A stretch of DNA of 64,000 bases from DAOUAE01 sp034433795 (lineage in GTDB: Bacteria; Chloroflexota; UBA6077; FW602-bin22; DAOUAE01): positions 124,001 through 188,000 of the forward strand of contig DAOUAE010000002.1 in the NCBI GenBank assembly GCA_034433795.1, given 5' to 3'. How positions within the stretch are numbered: position 1 is the stretch's first letter; every line of letters begins with the position of its first letter. Below, piece by piece: positions 23,230-32,043 of this stretch. The notes below the pieces were generated by a model, which did not search any database, was not told the origin of the DNA, and was given only the letters and a program-made list of their open reading frames with translations. The translations under genes and the position numbers were made by a program.

Positions 23230-25176
23230 TCACTCCGCGGCCGAGCCCGGGGCCGGGCTCAGGCTGATGCGGGCGAACTGACGGCGCCGTCCCCGGATGA
23301 CCATGCCCTCGCGGACCACCACCCGAGCCCGCGGGTCGGTGATCCGCTGCTGATCCACCGCCACGCTGCCCTGCTCGATCAGACGCTTGGCCTCGCTCCG
23401 GCTGCTGGCCAGCGCGCAGGCGACCAGGAGATCGACCAGCGCCCACTCCCCGTCGCGCGGCAGGTAGCAGGTCGGCATCTCGGCCGGGATCTCCCGCCGC
23501 TGCACCTCGCGCTCGAACCGCTCGGCCGCCTGAGCGGCCGCCTCGGGGCCATGGAAGAACGTGACGATCTCGTGGGCCAGGCGCTTTTTGAGGAGCATGG
23601 GGTTGACCGTGCCGGCCGCCAGCTGGCGGGCCATCTCGGCCAGCTCGGCCTCCGGCACATCGGTCAGCAGCTCGAAGTACTTCAGGATGAGCTCGTCGCG
23701 CAGCGACATGATCTTGCCATACATGTCGTACGGGGGATCGGTGACGGCGATCACGTTGCCGTACGACTTGCTCATCTTCCGCCCGTCGGTCCCCTCCAGC
23801 AGCGGCACCGTGATAATGAACTTCTCCTTGTTCCTGAGGTCTTTCAGCAGCGTCCGCCCGCAGAGCATGTTGAACGTCTGGTCGGTCCCGCCCAGTTCGC
23901 CGTCCACGTCCAGGGCCACCGAGTCGTAGCCCTGCAGCAACGGGTAGAGGAACTCGTGCAGAAAGATCGGGCGGTTCTCGGCCAGCCGCCGCTGGAACAT
24001 CTCCCGCTGGATCATCTGCTGGACCGTGAAGTGGGCGGCCAGTTCGATGATCTCTCTGGTCCCCATCCGGTCCCACCACTCGCCGTTGTAGCGGAGTTCG
24101 ACCGGGTTGGTGGGCGAGGTGAAGTCCAGGATTCTGGCCGCCTGGTCCCGGTAGGTGCGGGCGTTGGCCTCGACCTCCTCGCGGGTCAGCTGGCGTCGGG
24201 CCTCGGCCCGCTCGGTCGGGTCGCCGATGCGGGCGGTGAAGTCGCCGATAAGCAGCGTGATGCGATGGCCCAGGTCCTGCAGCTGTCGCAGTTTGCGCAG
24301 GGCCACCGCGTGCCCCAGGTGCAGCTGAGGGCTGGTCGGGTCCACACCCATGTAGAAGTGCAGCCGTCGCCCCGACCGCAGCGCTCGCTCCAGCTCGGCC
24401 CGTGACGGCAGGATCTCCGCCACCCCGCGGGTGAGCACCCATTCGATGGCGTCCGGCGCCCGTTCGGGCAGCGAGAGCACGACCTCGGGCCGGGCCTGGT
24501 CGACCCGAACCACCGTTGTGCGGGCCCCCAGCCAGCGCTCGGCCCGGTCGGCCAGCTCGGCTGCGGCCTGCTGGGCCCGGATGTCGTCGAGGTCAGCGAA
24601 GGCGTCGATGGGGAAGAAGACCGTTCGGCTCTCCGGCCGCACCTTGCCGAGCTCACCCATCCGCCAGACCCAGCGCCGGGTCCGCACCATCAGGGCGTCG
24701 GCGTAGACGATCTCGCCCGGCGGCACCGGCTGGGCCTCGCTCTGGCCGAGGGGAACGAAGGTGTCACCAGGCTGACTGAACCGGACCGCGAACGGGCTCC
24801 GCAGCCGGTCCAGATCGTGGGCGCCGACCGGGACGAGATAGCGCAGGCTGATGGCGTTGGCCAGGTCGACGGCGGCGTTCACCCGTGGCGGGTCGCCCGC
24901 CAGCACCCGGCGGACCAGCGCCTCGACCGAGGGGGGATACTGCGCCGGGTCCAGGCCGAGCTGACGCAACGCCTGGTGCCAGGCCCGGATGGTCGGATGG
25001 GCGCTCGGCGGATGGTCCTGGAACTGGGCGCGGACGGCGGCCGCAGTCTCGGTCAGCAACGCCGTGACCTCTGGATGCTCCGGGGCGTTGTGGAGATCGA
25101 CCGCCAGGACGCCCACCACCACATAGCGCGGGAACCGCGCGAAGACCTCGGGGGCGACACGGAACACGAAGTCCAT
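23230..25176 (-). CDS. tyrS: Tyrosyl-tRNA synthetase fused to an N-terminal B3/B4 domain
   Basis: 648 residues, ~220 longer than a usual bacterial TyrRS. Residues ~1-230 are a B3/B4 domain like that of the PheRS beta chain and of free-standing B3/4 proteins (IRAWHQALRQLGLDPAQYPP, SVEALVRRVLAG, NAISLRYLVPVGAHDLD, PGEIVYADALMVRTRRWVWR). The class I TyrRS follows: HLGH at 286-289, KMSKS at 467-471 and a C-terminal S4 RNA-binding domain (SRSEAKRLIEQGSVAVDQQ). Charges tRNA-Tyr. B3/B4 of PheRS hydrolyses mischarged tRNA, so the fusion could add editing; this is inference. No T-box is seen; the leader is short (~75 nt). Confidence 0.93.
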   Translation of the reverse strand: MDFVFRVAPEVFARFPRYVVVGVLAVDLHNAPEHPEVTALLTETAAAVRAQFQDHPPSAHPTIRAWHQALRQLGLDPAQYPPSVEALVRRVLAGDPPRVNAAVDLANAISLRYLVPVGAHDLDRLRSPFAVRFSQPGDTFVPLGQSEAQPVPPGEIVYADALMVRTRRWVWRMGELGKVRPESRTVFFPIDAFADLDDIRAQQAAAELADRAERWLGARTTVVRVDQARPEVVLSLPERAPDAIEWVLTRGVAEILPSRAELERALRSGRRLHFYMGVDPTSPQLHLGHAVALRKLRQLQDLGHRITLLIGDFTARIGDPTERAEARRQLTREEVEANARTYRDQAARILDFTSPTNPVELRYNGEWWDRMGTREIIELAAHFTVQQMIQREMFQRRLAENRPIFLHEFLYPLLQGYDSVALDVDGELGGTDQTFNMLCGRTLLKDLRNKEKFIITVPLLEGTDGRKMSKSYGNVIAVTDPPYDMYGKIMSLRDELILKYFELLTDVPEAELAEMARQLAAGTVNPMLLKKRLAHEIVTFFHGPEAAAQAAERFEREVQRREIPAEMPTCYLPRDGEWALVDLLVACALASSRSEAKRLIEQGSVAVDQQRITDPRARVVVREGMVIRGRRRQFARISLSPAPGSAAE

Positions 25177-25259
25177 CGGTGCTCTATCACTCCGTCTGCG
25201 GCCTCGTCGGGCAAAGCCATTCTTTGCCGCGTTGGGGAACAGTGCTCCCCAGGATTATA
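25177..25259 (-). promoter_or_regulatory. Probable -10 and leader hairpins of tyrS
   Basis: TATAAT on the minus strand at 25254-25259, followed by two short hairpins in the leader, GGGGA...TCCCC and GGCAAAG...CTTTGCC (around 25206-25226). The -35 is weak. Role of the hairpins unknown; too short for a T-box. Confidence 0.5.
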
Positions 25260-25330
25260 GATCGCCGGCCGTGGCGGCAGCACGCCGGGGCGGCCGGCTG
25301 GCCGTTCCCGCCTCCGCCCAATCTGCGGGC

Positions 25331-25954
25331 TCAGCCGGTGCCGAACAGGCGGTCGCCAGCGTCGCCCAGCCCGGGCACGATGAATCCGCGTTCGTTCAGG
25401 CGCTCGTCGATGGCCGCCAGATAGACCTCGACCTCCGGGTGGGTGGTGGTCAGGCGCTGGAGCCCCTCCGGGGCGGCGATGAGCCCCAGGAACGCGATCT
25501 GCCGGACTCCCCAGCGCTTGAGGATGTCCACGGCGGCCACGGCCGAGCCACCGGTGGCCAGCATCGGGTCCAGCACCAGACAGCGGTCCACCGTCGGCTG
25601 GTCCGGCAGTTTGTTATAGTACGCGACCGGCCGGAGCGTCCGGTCATCCCGGTAGAGACCGATATGCCAGACCTCGGCGGTCGGCACCACCGACCAGACG
25701 CCGTCGACCATCCCCAGCCCGGCCCGCAGGATCGGCACCAGGCCGAGGCGTTCGGCCAGAACCTCCCCCCGGGCCGGCGCCAGCGGGGTCTGGACCGTCA
25801 CCGTGGTCGTTCTGAGCGCGCGGGTCGCCTCGTAGGCGAGGAGCGCGCTGACCTCGCGCAGGAGTTCGCGGAAGAGTTTCGGCGGGGTCTCAACGCTGCG
25901 GAGGAGGGTCAGCTTGTGCTGCACCAGCGGATGCTGGAGGCAGTGGACCGCCAT
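25331..25954 (-). CDS. upp: Uracil phosphoribosyltransferase
   Basis: 207 residues. Salvages uracil to UMP with PRPP. LDPMLATGGSAVAAVDIL is the PRPP loop and PGLGDAGDRLFGTG the uracil-binding C-terminus; HPLVQHKLTLLR is the usual N-terminus. Its ATG follows the permease stop codon with no spacing, so it is the last gene of the ABC transporter transcript, linking pyrimidine salvage to that importer. Confidence 0.96.
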   Translation of the reverse strand: MAVHCLQHPLVQHKLTLLRSVETPPKLFRELLREVSALLAYEATRALRTTTVTVQTPLAPARGEVLAERLGLVPILRAGLGMVDGVWSVVPTAEVWHIGLYRDDRTLRPVAYYNKLPDQPTVDRCLVLDPMLATGGSAVAAVDILKRWGVRQIAFLGLIAAPEGLQRLTTTHPEVEVYLAAIDERLNERGFIVPGLGDAGDRLFGTG

Positions 25955-26893
25955 TCAGACCTTCATCCGGGGGTCCAGGGCGTCGCGCAGGGCGTCGCCG
26001 AGGAAATTGATGGCCAGAACCGTCAGGAAGATGACCATGCCGGGATAGACCGCCAGCAGGGGATTGCGGAACATGTACCCCTGGGCCTCGGAGAGCATAT
26101 TGCCCAGGCTGGGGTGCGGCGGCGTGATGCCCAGCCCCAGGAAGCTGAGCGTCGACTCCAGAATGACCCGCTCGCCGAAGCCCAGGGTCGAGGCCACGAT
26201 GATCGGGGCGAAGGTGTTGGGCACCAGGTGGACCAGGATGATCCGGGCCGGCGAGGCCCCGAGGGCCCGGGCCGCCTCGACGAACTCCCGCTCGCGCAGC
26301 GAGAGGACCGACCCGTGGACCAGCCGGGCCACCCGCATCCAGCCGAAAAGGACCAGGATGATCACGATCACCGCCAGGCTGACGTTCTCGGCGCCGAAGA
26401 GGGCTTTCACCCCCTCCATCTCGCGCAGCATCTTCGACAGGACCAGCAGCAGCAGGAGCGTCGGCATGGCCAGCATAATATCGGCCGTCCGCATCAGGAT
26501 GATCTCGACCCACCCCCCGCCGTAGCCGGCGATGGCTCCCACCGCTGTCCCCACCAGGGCGGTGAGCAGGGTTGAGACCAGGGCCACCGAGAGGGTGACC
26601 CGGCTGGCGTACATCAGCCGCGAGAGGATGTCGCGGCCCAGTTCATCGGTCCCCAGCCAGTGCTGAGCGCTGGGGTAAGCGAACTGGGCGTTGAGGTCGA
26701 TGGCGGTGGGATCATAGGGGGCCAGCACCGGCGCCAGATAGGCGACGATAAAGAGCGCTCCCAGGAGGGCCAGTCCGGCCAGTCCCAGATGATGGCGACG
26801 GAAACGGCGCCAGATCAGCGCCCACTGGCTGAGCTCCGGAAGGGTGAGGACCTCCTCCTCATCGCGCGGATAGGGCTGGACCGCCGTGGCCAT
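25955..26893 (-). CDS. Peptide/opine-type ABC transporter permease (DppC-like)
   Basis: 312 residues, an N-terminal cytosolic stretch then about six membrane helices. HWLGTDELGRDILSRLMYASR and the EAA loop EAARALGASPARIILVHLVPN are DppC/OppC marks. Partner of the DppB-like permease just upstream (gap 9 nt). No ATPase gene is next to it, so ATP-binding subunits must be encoded elsewhere. Confidence 0.94.
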   Translation of the reverse strand: MATAVQPYPRDEEEVLTLPELSQWALIWRRFRRHHLGLAGLALLGALFIVAYLAPVLAPYDPTAIDLNAQFAYPSAQHWLGTDELGRDILSRLMYASRVTLSVALVSTLLTALVGTAVGAIAGYGGGWVEIILMRTADIMLAMPTLLLLLVLSKMLREMEGVKALFGAENVSLAVIVIILVLFGWMRVARLVHGSVLSLREREFVEAARALGASPARIILVHLVPNTFAPIIVASTLGFGERVILESTLSFLGLGITPPHPSLGNMLSEAQGYMFRNPLLAVYPGMVIFLTVLAINFLGDALRDALDPRMKV

Positions 26894-26902
26894 GCTCTCT
26901 CC

Positions 26903-27877
26903 TCAACTGTAACGGATGCGCGGATCAGCCACCGCGTAGAGAATATCGGCCAGCAGATTTGAGAGAATCACCACACAGGCGGTGATCACCACGATCCCCT
27001 GGACCACCGGCCAGTCCGAGGCGAAGACCGCCTGGAAGAAGACCTGCCCCATGCCCGGCCAGGAGAAGATGAACTCGGTGACCACCGCTCCGCTGACCAG
27101 CGCCGGGATCTCCAGTCCGATGATCGTGATGATCGGAATAAGGGCGTTGCGCAACCCATGCTTCAGGATGACGACCTGCTCGCGCAGCCCCTTGGCCCGC
27201 GCCGTCCGCATGTAATCCTGATTCAGAATCTCCAGCATGCTGGAGCGCATGAAGCGGCTCCACTGGGCGACGTTGAAGAGGCTCAGGACCGCCACCGGCA
27301 GGATCAGGTGACGCACCCGATCCGCCAGGTCAAAGCCCATGCCCGGCGTCATCATCCCGCCGGTGGGCAACTGGAAGGGCGTGTCTTTCAACACCACGGC
27401 GAAGATGATAATGAGCATAATGCCGAACCAGAAGGTGGGCATCGCGATGCCGAAGAACGAGAGGGCGGTGACGACGTAGTCCACCCAGGAGTACTGCCGG
27501 AGGGCCGAATAGATGCCGATCGGCAGAGCGATGAGAAGAGAGAGCAGCAGCGCGGTCCCCATCAGCAGGACCGTGGCCGGCAGCCGCTCGGCGATGACCG
27601 TGAGGACGGGCTGGCCATAGGCCACTCCCCAGGAGGTCCCCCAGTCGCCCACCACCACGTTCCGCAGCCAGGAGAAGTAGCGGATATACCAGGGCTTGTC
27701 CAGGCCGATGAGCTGGTTCAGTCGCTCGAGGTGGGCCTGGCTGACCCGGGGGCTGCCGAAGACGAGGGCGTCGAAGGGGCCCCCGGGCGCCAGGTTGATA
27801 AGGAAAAAGACGAAGGCCGAGATGATAAGCAGAAGGACGACGGTCTGGATCAGGCGGCGGAGCAGGAACGTCCCCAT
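26903..27877 (-). CDS. Peptide/opine-type ABC transporter permease (DppB-like)
   Basis: 324 residues, six membrane helices. Begins with the family pattern FLLRRLIQTVVLLLIISAFVFFLINLAPG; EAA loop TARAKGLREQVVILKHGLRNALIPI, then WPGMGQVFF. Forms the translocation channel with the DppC-like protein. Ribosome site GAGGAG before the ATG. A strong stem-loop lies between it and the binding-protein gene. Confidence 0.94.
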   Translation of the reverse strand: MGTFLLRRLIQTVVLLLIISAFVFFLINLAPGGPFDALVFGSPRVSQAHLERLNQLIGLDKPWYIRYFSWLRNVVVGDWGTSWGVAYGQPVLTVIAERLPATVLLMGTALLLSLLIALPIGIYSALRQYSWVDYVVTALSFFGIAMPTFWFGIMLIIIFAVVLKDTPFQLPTGGMMTPGMGFDLADRVRHLILPVAVLSLFNVAQWSRFMRSSMLEILNQDYMRTARAKGLREQVVILKHGLRNALIPIITIIGLEIPALVSGAVVTEFIFSWPGMGQVFFQAVFASDWPVVQGIVVITACVVILSNLLADILYAVADPRIRYS

Positions 27878-27891
27878 CGCTCCTCATCAAT

Positions 27892-27925
27892 GAGCGCCGT
27901 GGGGAACACACCCCCCACGGCGCTC
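27892..27925 (-). promoter_or_regulatory. Intercistronic stem-loop between binding-protein and permease genes
   Basis: A perfect 13-bp GC stem, GAGCGCCGTGGGG with CCCCACGGCGCTC, and an 8-nt loop. There is no T-tract, and the next gene starts 15 nt later. Such stem-loops commonly protect the upstream mRNA, giving more binding protein than permease. Confidence 0.75.
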
Positions 27926-27944
27926 GGGGCAGTATTGGCGATCG

Positions 27945-29828
27945 TCAGGAGCGCAGCACCCACTCGTGGATGTTCCAGGTCTCGGGCGTGCTGGAGCCGG
28001 TGGGCCGGTAGTTCTCCAGATTGGCCCGGGCGACCGTCACCACCACCCGCTGGAAGAGCGGCAGGACCGGCAGCTCATCGGTCCAGAGGCGCTGGAGTTC
28101 GCAGTAGATCGGCTTGCGCTCCTTCTCCGAGAGGGACTGCGAACCGCGAACCGCCAGCTGGTCGGCCTTGGGGTTGCGCCAGCCGGGGAAGTTGTTGCCG
28201 GTGAAGTTGTTGGCTGGGGAGGGGATGTTCTTCGAGTGCATGTAGTCGATGCGGTCGGGGTCGGGCAGGCTCAGCCAGGTGTACATCCCCAGCTCAAAGG
28301 TGCGCTGGCGCAGCGGTCCCTTGGTCTCGAAGAGGCCGCGTCCGGGCAGGAACTCGAGCTGCAGGTCGATCCCGACCTGCTTGAGTTGTTGCTGGATGAT
28401 CTGGGCGGTGGTCTTGCGGAGGGCGGCGTCGGTGGTCGAGAGTTTGAGGGTCAGTTTCTTGCCGTCCTTGACCAGGATGCCATCCGGACCGGGCTTGTAG
28501 CCAGCCTCGGCCAGCAGCTGCTTGGCCTTCTCCGGGTTGTACTCGTACTTGACCAGGCAGCTCTCATCGTAGGCCCAGGCCGGGCTGCCGGGCATGATCC
28601 AGGAGTGGGCCACCCGCGACTTGCCGTAGAGGACCTTCTCGACCAGCTGCTCGCGGTTGATGGCGTGAGCGATGGCCTTGCGGACCCGAACGTCCTTCAG
28701 GTGCTCGTTGTCGAGGTTGAAGTCGATGTGCTCCCAGGGGGTCCCGGGGATGTAGTAGGGTTTGTAGGTGCCCTGGGCGGCCAGCCGGTCGAGTTCGGGC
28801 GCCTTGTCCAGATCGGGGCCCTGGACCTGGGTCACCACGTCGACCTCACCGGCCTGGAGCGCGGCCAGCTGGGCGTTGGTGTCCTTGATGATGCGGAAGA
28901 CGACGGTCTGGATCTTGGGCGCCCCCAGGAAGAAGTCGGGGTTGGCCTCCAGGGTGATCGACTGGTCGGGCACCCACTCTTTGAACTTATAGGGGCCGTT
29001 GCCGATCGGCTTGCGGGCGAACTCGCTGGCCTCCTGCTGGTCCGCCGGGATCTTGCTCAGGATATGGGAGGGGAGATAGCCGCCGACCGTCCAGTAGAGC
29101 GGATCGACGACCGGGTCTTTCTGGTCCTTGAAGTCGGCGTACTCCTTGGCGTCCAGCCCCCGGAAGCCCTTCTGGGCGGCCTCGCGGGCCTGGCGGGCCG
29201 ACATGAACTTGTAGACCGCGGTCTGCTCGTCGACCACCGTGACGTCGTAGACCTTCTGGATCAGCGAGCGGTCGGCGATGGGGAACTTGGGATCGAGGTA
29301 GAGCTCCCACTGGTACCGCATGTCTTTGGCGGTCACCGGGGTGCCGTCGTGCCACTTGTTGCCCTTCTTGATCTTGTAGGTCACCTCAAGATGCCGGTCG
29401 TCGCCCTCGCCGACGAAGCGGGCGCCCCCGTTGTCCAGCGTCGGCACCTGCTCAACGCCCCAGGGGATATACTCTCCTTTATCGTTGAAAACGACCGGCC
29501 AGGCGAAGAGAGCGTACTCCACTTCGGTCTTGGCCATCATCGAGCCGATACCGGGGTGAAGGGTATCGGGTTGCTGCCCCATCACGATGACCAGCCGCGA
29601 CGGCGCCGCCGGCTTGGCCGCCACCGTCGGGGTGGGCGAGGGCGCCGGCACGGGCGTCGGCGTCGGCGCCGGCTTGGCCTGTTCCGCTGGCTTGGCCTCG
29701 GCCGGCTTTTCGGCCGCCTTCGGCGCCGGCGTCGGCGTCGGCGCGGGCGCCGGCGCACAGGCGGCCAGAGACGGGAGCACCAGGGCCAGGACCGCGATGA
29801 ACGTCAGCAGGACACGTGACGGACGCAT
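27945..29828 (-). CDS. Peptide/nickel-type ABC transporter substrate-binding lipoprotein
   Basis: 627 residues, SBP_bac_5 family. Signal peptide with lipobox LAAC (lipidated Cys24), then a Pro/Thr/Ala/Lys-rich linker of ~50 residues, then the binding domain (QQPDTLHPG, YKIKKGNKWHDGTPVTAKDM, NGPYKFKEW, RVRKAIAHAINREQLVEKVL). Captures an oligopeptide or similar ligand outside the cell for the two permeases that follow. ATG at 29828 is preceded by GGAGGA; a longer open frame upstream is not coding. Confidence 0.93.
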   Translation of the reverse strand: MRPSRVLLTFIAVLALVLPSLAACAPAPAPTPTPAPKAAEKPAEAKPAEQAKPAPTPTPVPAPSPTPTVAAKPAAPSRLVIVMGQQPDTLHPGIGSMMAKTEVEYALFAWPVVFNDKGEYIPWGVEQVPTLDNGGARFVGEGDDRHLEVTYKIKKGNKWHDGTPVTAKDMRYQWELYLDPKFPIADRSLIQKVYDVTVVDEQTAVYKFMSARQAREAAQKGFRGLDAKEYADFKDQKDPVVDPLYWTVGGYLPSHILSKIPADQQEASEFARKPIGNGPYKFKEWVPDQSITLEANPDFFLGAPKIQTVVFRIIKDTNAQLAALQAGEVDVVTQVQGPDLDKAPELDRLAAQGTYKPYYIPGTPWEHIDFNLDNEHLKDVRVRKAIAHAINREQLVEKVLYGKSRVAHSWIMPGSPAWAYDESCLVKYEYNPEKAKQLLAEAGYKPGPDGILVKDGKKLTLKLSTTDAALRKTTAQIIQQQLKQVGIDLQLEFLPGRGLFETKGPLRQRTFELGMYTWLSLPDPDRIDYMHSKNIPSPANNFTGNNFPGWRNPKADQLAVRGSQSLSEKERKPIYCELQRLWTDELPVLPLFQRVVVTVARANLENYRPTGSSTPETWNIHEWVLRS

Positions 29829-29937
29829 CGGCTTTCCTCCTTCAAATTCCGTAGACCGTGACCCCTCAGCACACTCCCTCCCCCTGACCATCACCACCGC
29901 TTTCCAGCAGACGATCAGGCGGGCAACGCTAGGCTGC

Positions 29938-29966
29938 ATTTTACTGGCTTGCCGGCGTCTTGTCAA
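29938..29966 (-). promoter_or_regulatory. Promoter of the peptide-type ABC operon
   Basis: On the minus strand: TTGACA (29966-29961), 17-bp spacer, TAAAAT (29943-29938). Perfect -35 and near-perfect -10, about 110 nt before the binding-protein start; the leader in between shows no clear structure. On the plus strand TACAAT at 29978-29983 may serve the divergent HlyD-like gene, but its -35 is poor. Confidence 0.8.
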
Positions 29967-30047
29967 TCGTCTACGCTTACAATCGCCACACGGCCCATCG
30001 CTCCCGCCCACGGGCGGGTCGCGCCTCGGGTCTCCGAAGGAGGAGCC

Positions 30048-30716
30048 GTGTCTCCCCGTCGTCTGCTGGTCTTCATCGCCCTGGCGGTCCTGCCGGTCGT
30101 GCTGGCTGTCGTCCTGGTCGGCGTCGACCTGACGACGCTGCTGGGAGGGGCTATCTGGACCGAGAACGCCATGATCGCCGGCGAGGTTCACCAGGTGAGC
30201 GCCCCGGCCACCGGACAGGTCAGCGACCTGCTGGTCGAGGCCGGCGACGAGGTCGAACGGGGCCAGCCGCTGCTCACGCTGGTCCTGGCGCCGGGCGCCA
30301 GTCCCACCGCGCGTCTGGCCGCCCGGGTGCGGGCGCCGGCCGACGGCAAACTCCTGCAGGTGGCGGTCGTCCGGGGACAGATCGTGAACGCCGGACAGCC
30401 GGTCGCCTTCCTGGCCGATCCCCAGCGCCTCTGGGTGATGGCCTTTCTCGATGAGACCAGCGCCCGGTCGGTGCGGGTCGGGCAGCGGGCCGAGGTCTAC
30501 CTCCCGGCCTTCGACCGGACGCTGACCGGCTGGGTGGCTGAGGTGCTCCCCGCCACCACCCCAGGCGGCACACCGCCGGCCACCCCCGGCGGACGGCCGG
30601 CCGGGGCTGGCCCCGCCCGTCCCCAGCCGGTGGTGCCGGTCAAGATCGCGGTGGAGACGCTGCCCGAGGGGGCCCTTCCCGGGCTCTCGGCCAGCGTCCG
30701 GATCCTCACCCGTTGA
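30048..30716 (+). CDS. HlyD/biotinyl-lipoyl-like membrane-anchored protein
   Basis: 222 residues. One N-terminal membrane helix (LLVFIALAVLPVVLAVVLVGV), then a lipoyl-type hairpin (SAPATGQVSDLLVEAGDEVERGQP and VRAPADGKLLQVAVVRGQIV), then a beta-barrel part (LWVMAFLDETSARSVRVGQR). This is the architecture of a short membrane-fusion protein, but no transporter or outer partner lies nearby, so its role is open. GTG at 30048 follows AAGGAGG. Ends 11 nt inside the convergent histidine kinase gene. Confidence 0.8.
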   Translation: MSPRRLLVFIALAVLPVVLAVVLVGVDLTTLLGGAIWTENAMIAGEVHQVSAPATGQVSDLLVEAGDEVERGQPLLTLVLAPGASPTARLAARVRAPADGKLLQVAVVRGQIVNAGQPVAFLADPQRLWVMAFLDETSARSVRVGQRAEVYLPAFDRTLTGWVAEVLPATTPGGTPPATPGGRPAGAGPARPQPVVPVKIAVETLPEGALPGLSASVRILTR

Positions 30717-32043
30717 CCCGCGCCGGCGCGCCGACCAGGGGCGGCTGCGGCAGGACGACGCGCACCCGTGTGCCCTGACCGGGGGCGCTCTGGAGGTCGA
30801 TGGTCCCCCCATGGGCCTCGACCAGCGCCCGGGCCATCGTCAGCCCCAGCCCCAGGCCGGGCTGGCCGGCCGCAGCCGCCCCACGGTAGAACTTCTCCCA
30901 GACCCGGGGCTGCTCGTCTGGAGGAATGCCGGGGCCGGCGTCCGCCACCTCGATCCAGACCCCCTCCGGCTCCTGACCGGCCCGCACGCAGACCGGTCCT
31001 TCCGGCGCATAGCGCAGGGCGTTCTCCAGCAGCCGCTCGACCACCTGGCGGAGGCGGTCGGCGTCGGCGAAGGCCGGCAGCGCCGGGGGAAGATCGACCT
31101 GGAGCCGGCTGGCCAGCGGGCGGAAACGCTCATCGGCCACCACCCGCTGCAGGACCGGTGTCAGGTCGGTCCAGGCCGGCTGGACCACCAGCGTCCGGCG
31201 CTCCAGCCGGCCGAGGTCCAGGAGATCGTCGACCAGGCGGATCAGGACCCGGGCGCTGCGGACGATCTGCTCACCGATCTGACGGATCTGCTCGGGGGTG
31301 AAGCGCTCCCCCCGGGCCGCCATCAGCTGGGCGTAGCCGTAGATGACCGCCAGCGGCGTGCGCAGCTCGTGGGAGACGGTGGCGAGAAACTCGCTTTTCA
31401 GGCGGTCCAGAGCCCGCAGGGCCGCCGCCTCGGCCGCCTGCCGGGCCGCCTCGGCTCGCTCGACGGCCAGACGGACCAGGGCCTCGTTGAGGGCCGAGAC
31501 CGCCCGGTAGCGGGCGATGATGACCGCGACCTGGTCGGCCAGAAAGGTCAGGGCCTCGACCTGGCGGGGATCGATGGGGTCGGCCGAGGGCAGCATATCC
31601 ACGGAGATGATCCCCAGGATTTGCCCATCGGCCCGGAGGGCCACGCAGGCGTTGTTGGGCGGGGCGGTCGCGTCCACCACGGGGCGGGCGCCGTGGGCCG
31701 GCACCGCTCGTCCCGGCGGACGCTCCAGCCGCCGCAGGACCACCTGCTGGCCGGCGATGATCTCCCGCGAGCCGACGAACTGCCCGATCGGGAGGACGAG
31801 GTCATGCTCGTCGACCTCCCGACCGTCCCAGTCGGTCCCCCAGGTGCCGCGCAGGAGGCTGGGGTCGTGGGGCTCGAGGAGCCAGATGCCGGCCCGCCGG
31901 AAGCCCAGACGGAGCAGCCCGGCCCGCAGCAGGCGGAGACAGGCGTCAGGGTCGGACTGGCTGGCGGCCTCCGCCGCCAGCCGGCGGGCGATGGCCAGAA
32001 GCCGGCGCGGACGGAGCCGGTCCGACGCGCGCTCCGGAGCCAT
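30706..32043 (-). CDS. Soluble GAF-domain sensor histidine kinase
   Basis: 445 residues, no membrane helix. N-terminal GAF domain (~20-175), a coiled-coil (VERAEAARQAAEAAALRAL), HisKA with SEFLATVSHELRTPLAV (phospho-accepting His), then HATPase with LLENALRYAPEG (N box), DAGPGIP (G1) and GLGLGLTMA (G2). Senses an intracellular signal and phosphorylates a response regulator, most likely the one encoded just upstream (1-nt overlap). Confidence 0.93.
   Translation of the reverse strand: MAPERASDRLRPRRLLAIARRLAAEAASQSDPDACLRLLRAGLLRLGFRRAGIWLLEPHDPSLLRGTWGTDWDGREVDEHDLVLPIGQFVGSREIIAGQQVVLRRLERPPGRAVPAHGARPVVDATAPPNNACVALRADGQILGIISVDMLPSADPIDPRQVEALTFLADQVAVIIARYRAVSALNEALVRLAVERAEAARQAAEAAALRALDRLKSEFLATVSHELRTPLAVIYGYAQLMAARGERFTPEQIRQIGEQIVRSARVLIRLVDDLLDLGRLERRTLVVQPAWTDLTPVLQRVVADERFRPLASRLQVDLPPALPAFADADRLRQVVERLLENALRYAPEGPVCVRAGQEPEGVWIEVADAGPGIPPDEQPRVWEKFYRGAAAAGQPGLGLGLTMARALVEAHGGTIDLQSAPGQGTRVRVVLPQPPLVGAPARVNG

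Noticed and set aside
25177..25260. T-box riboswitch upstream of tyrS
   Set aside because: The leader from the -10 is only ~75 nt and lacks room for the specifier and antiterminator structures.
29949..30047. N-terminal extension of the HlyD-like protein from 29949
   Set aside because: It would cross the probable promoter region; AAGGAGG before GTG 30048 and a membrane helix right after it fit better.
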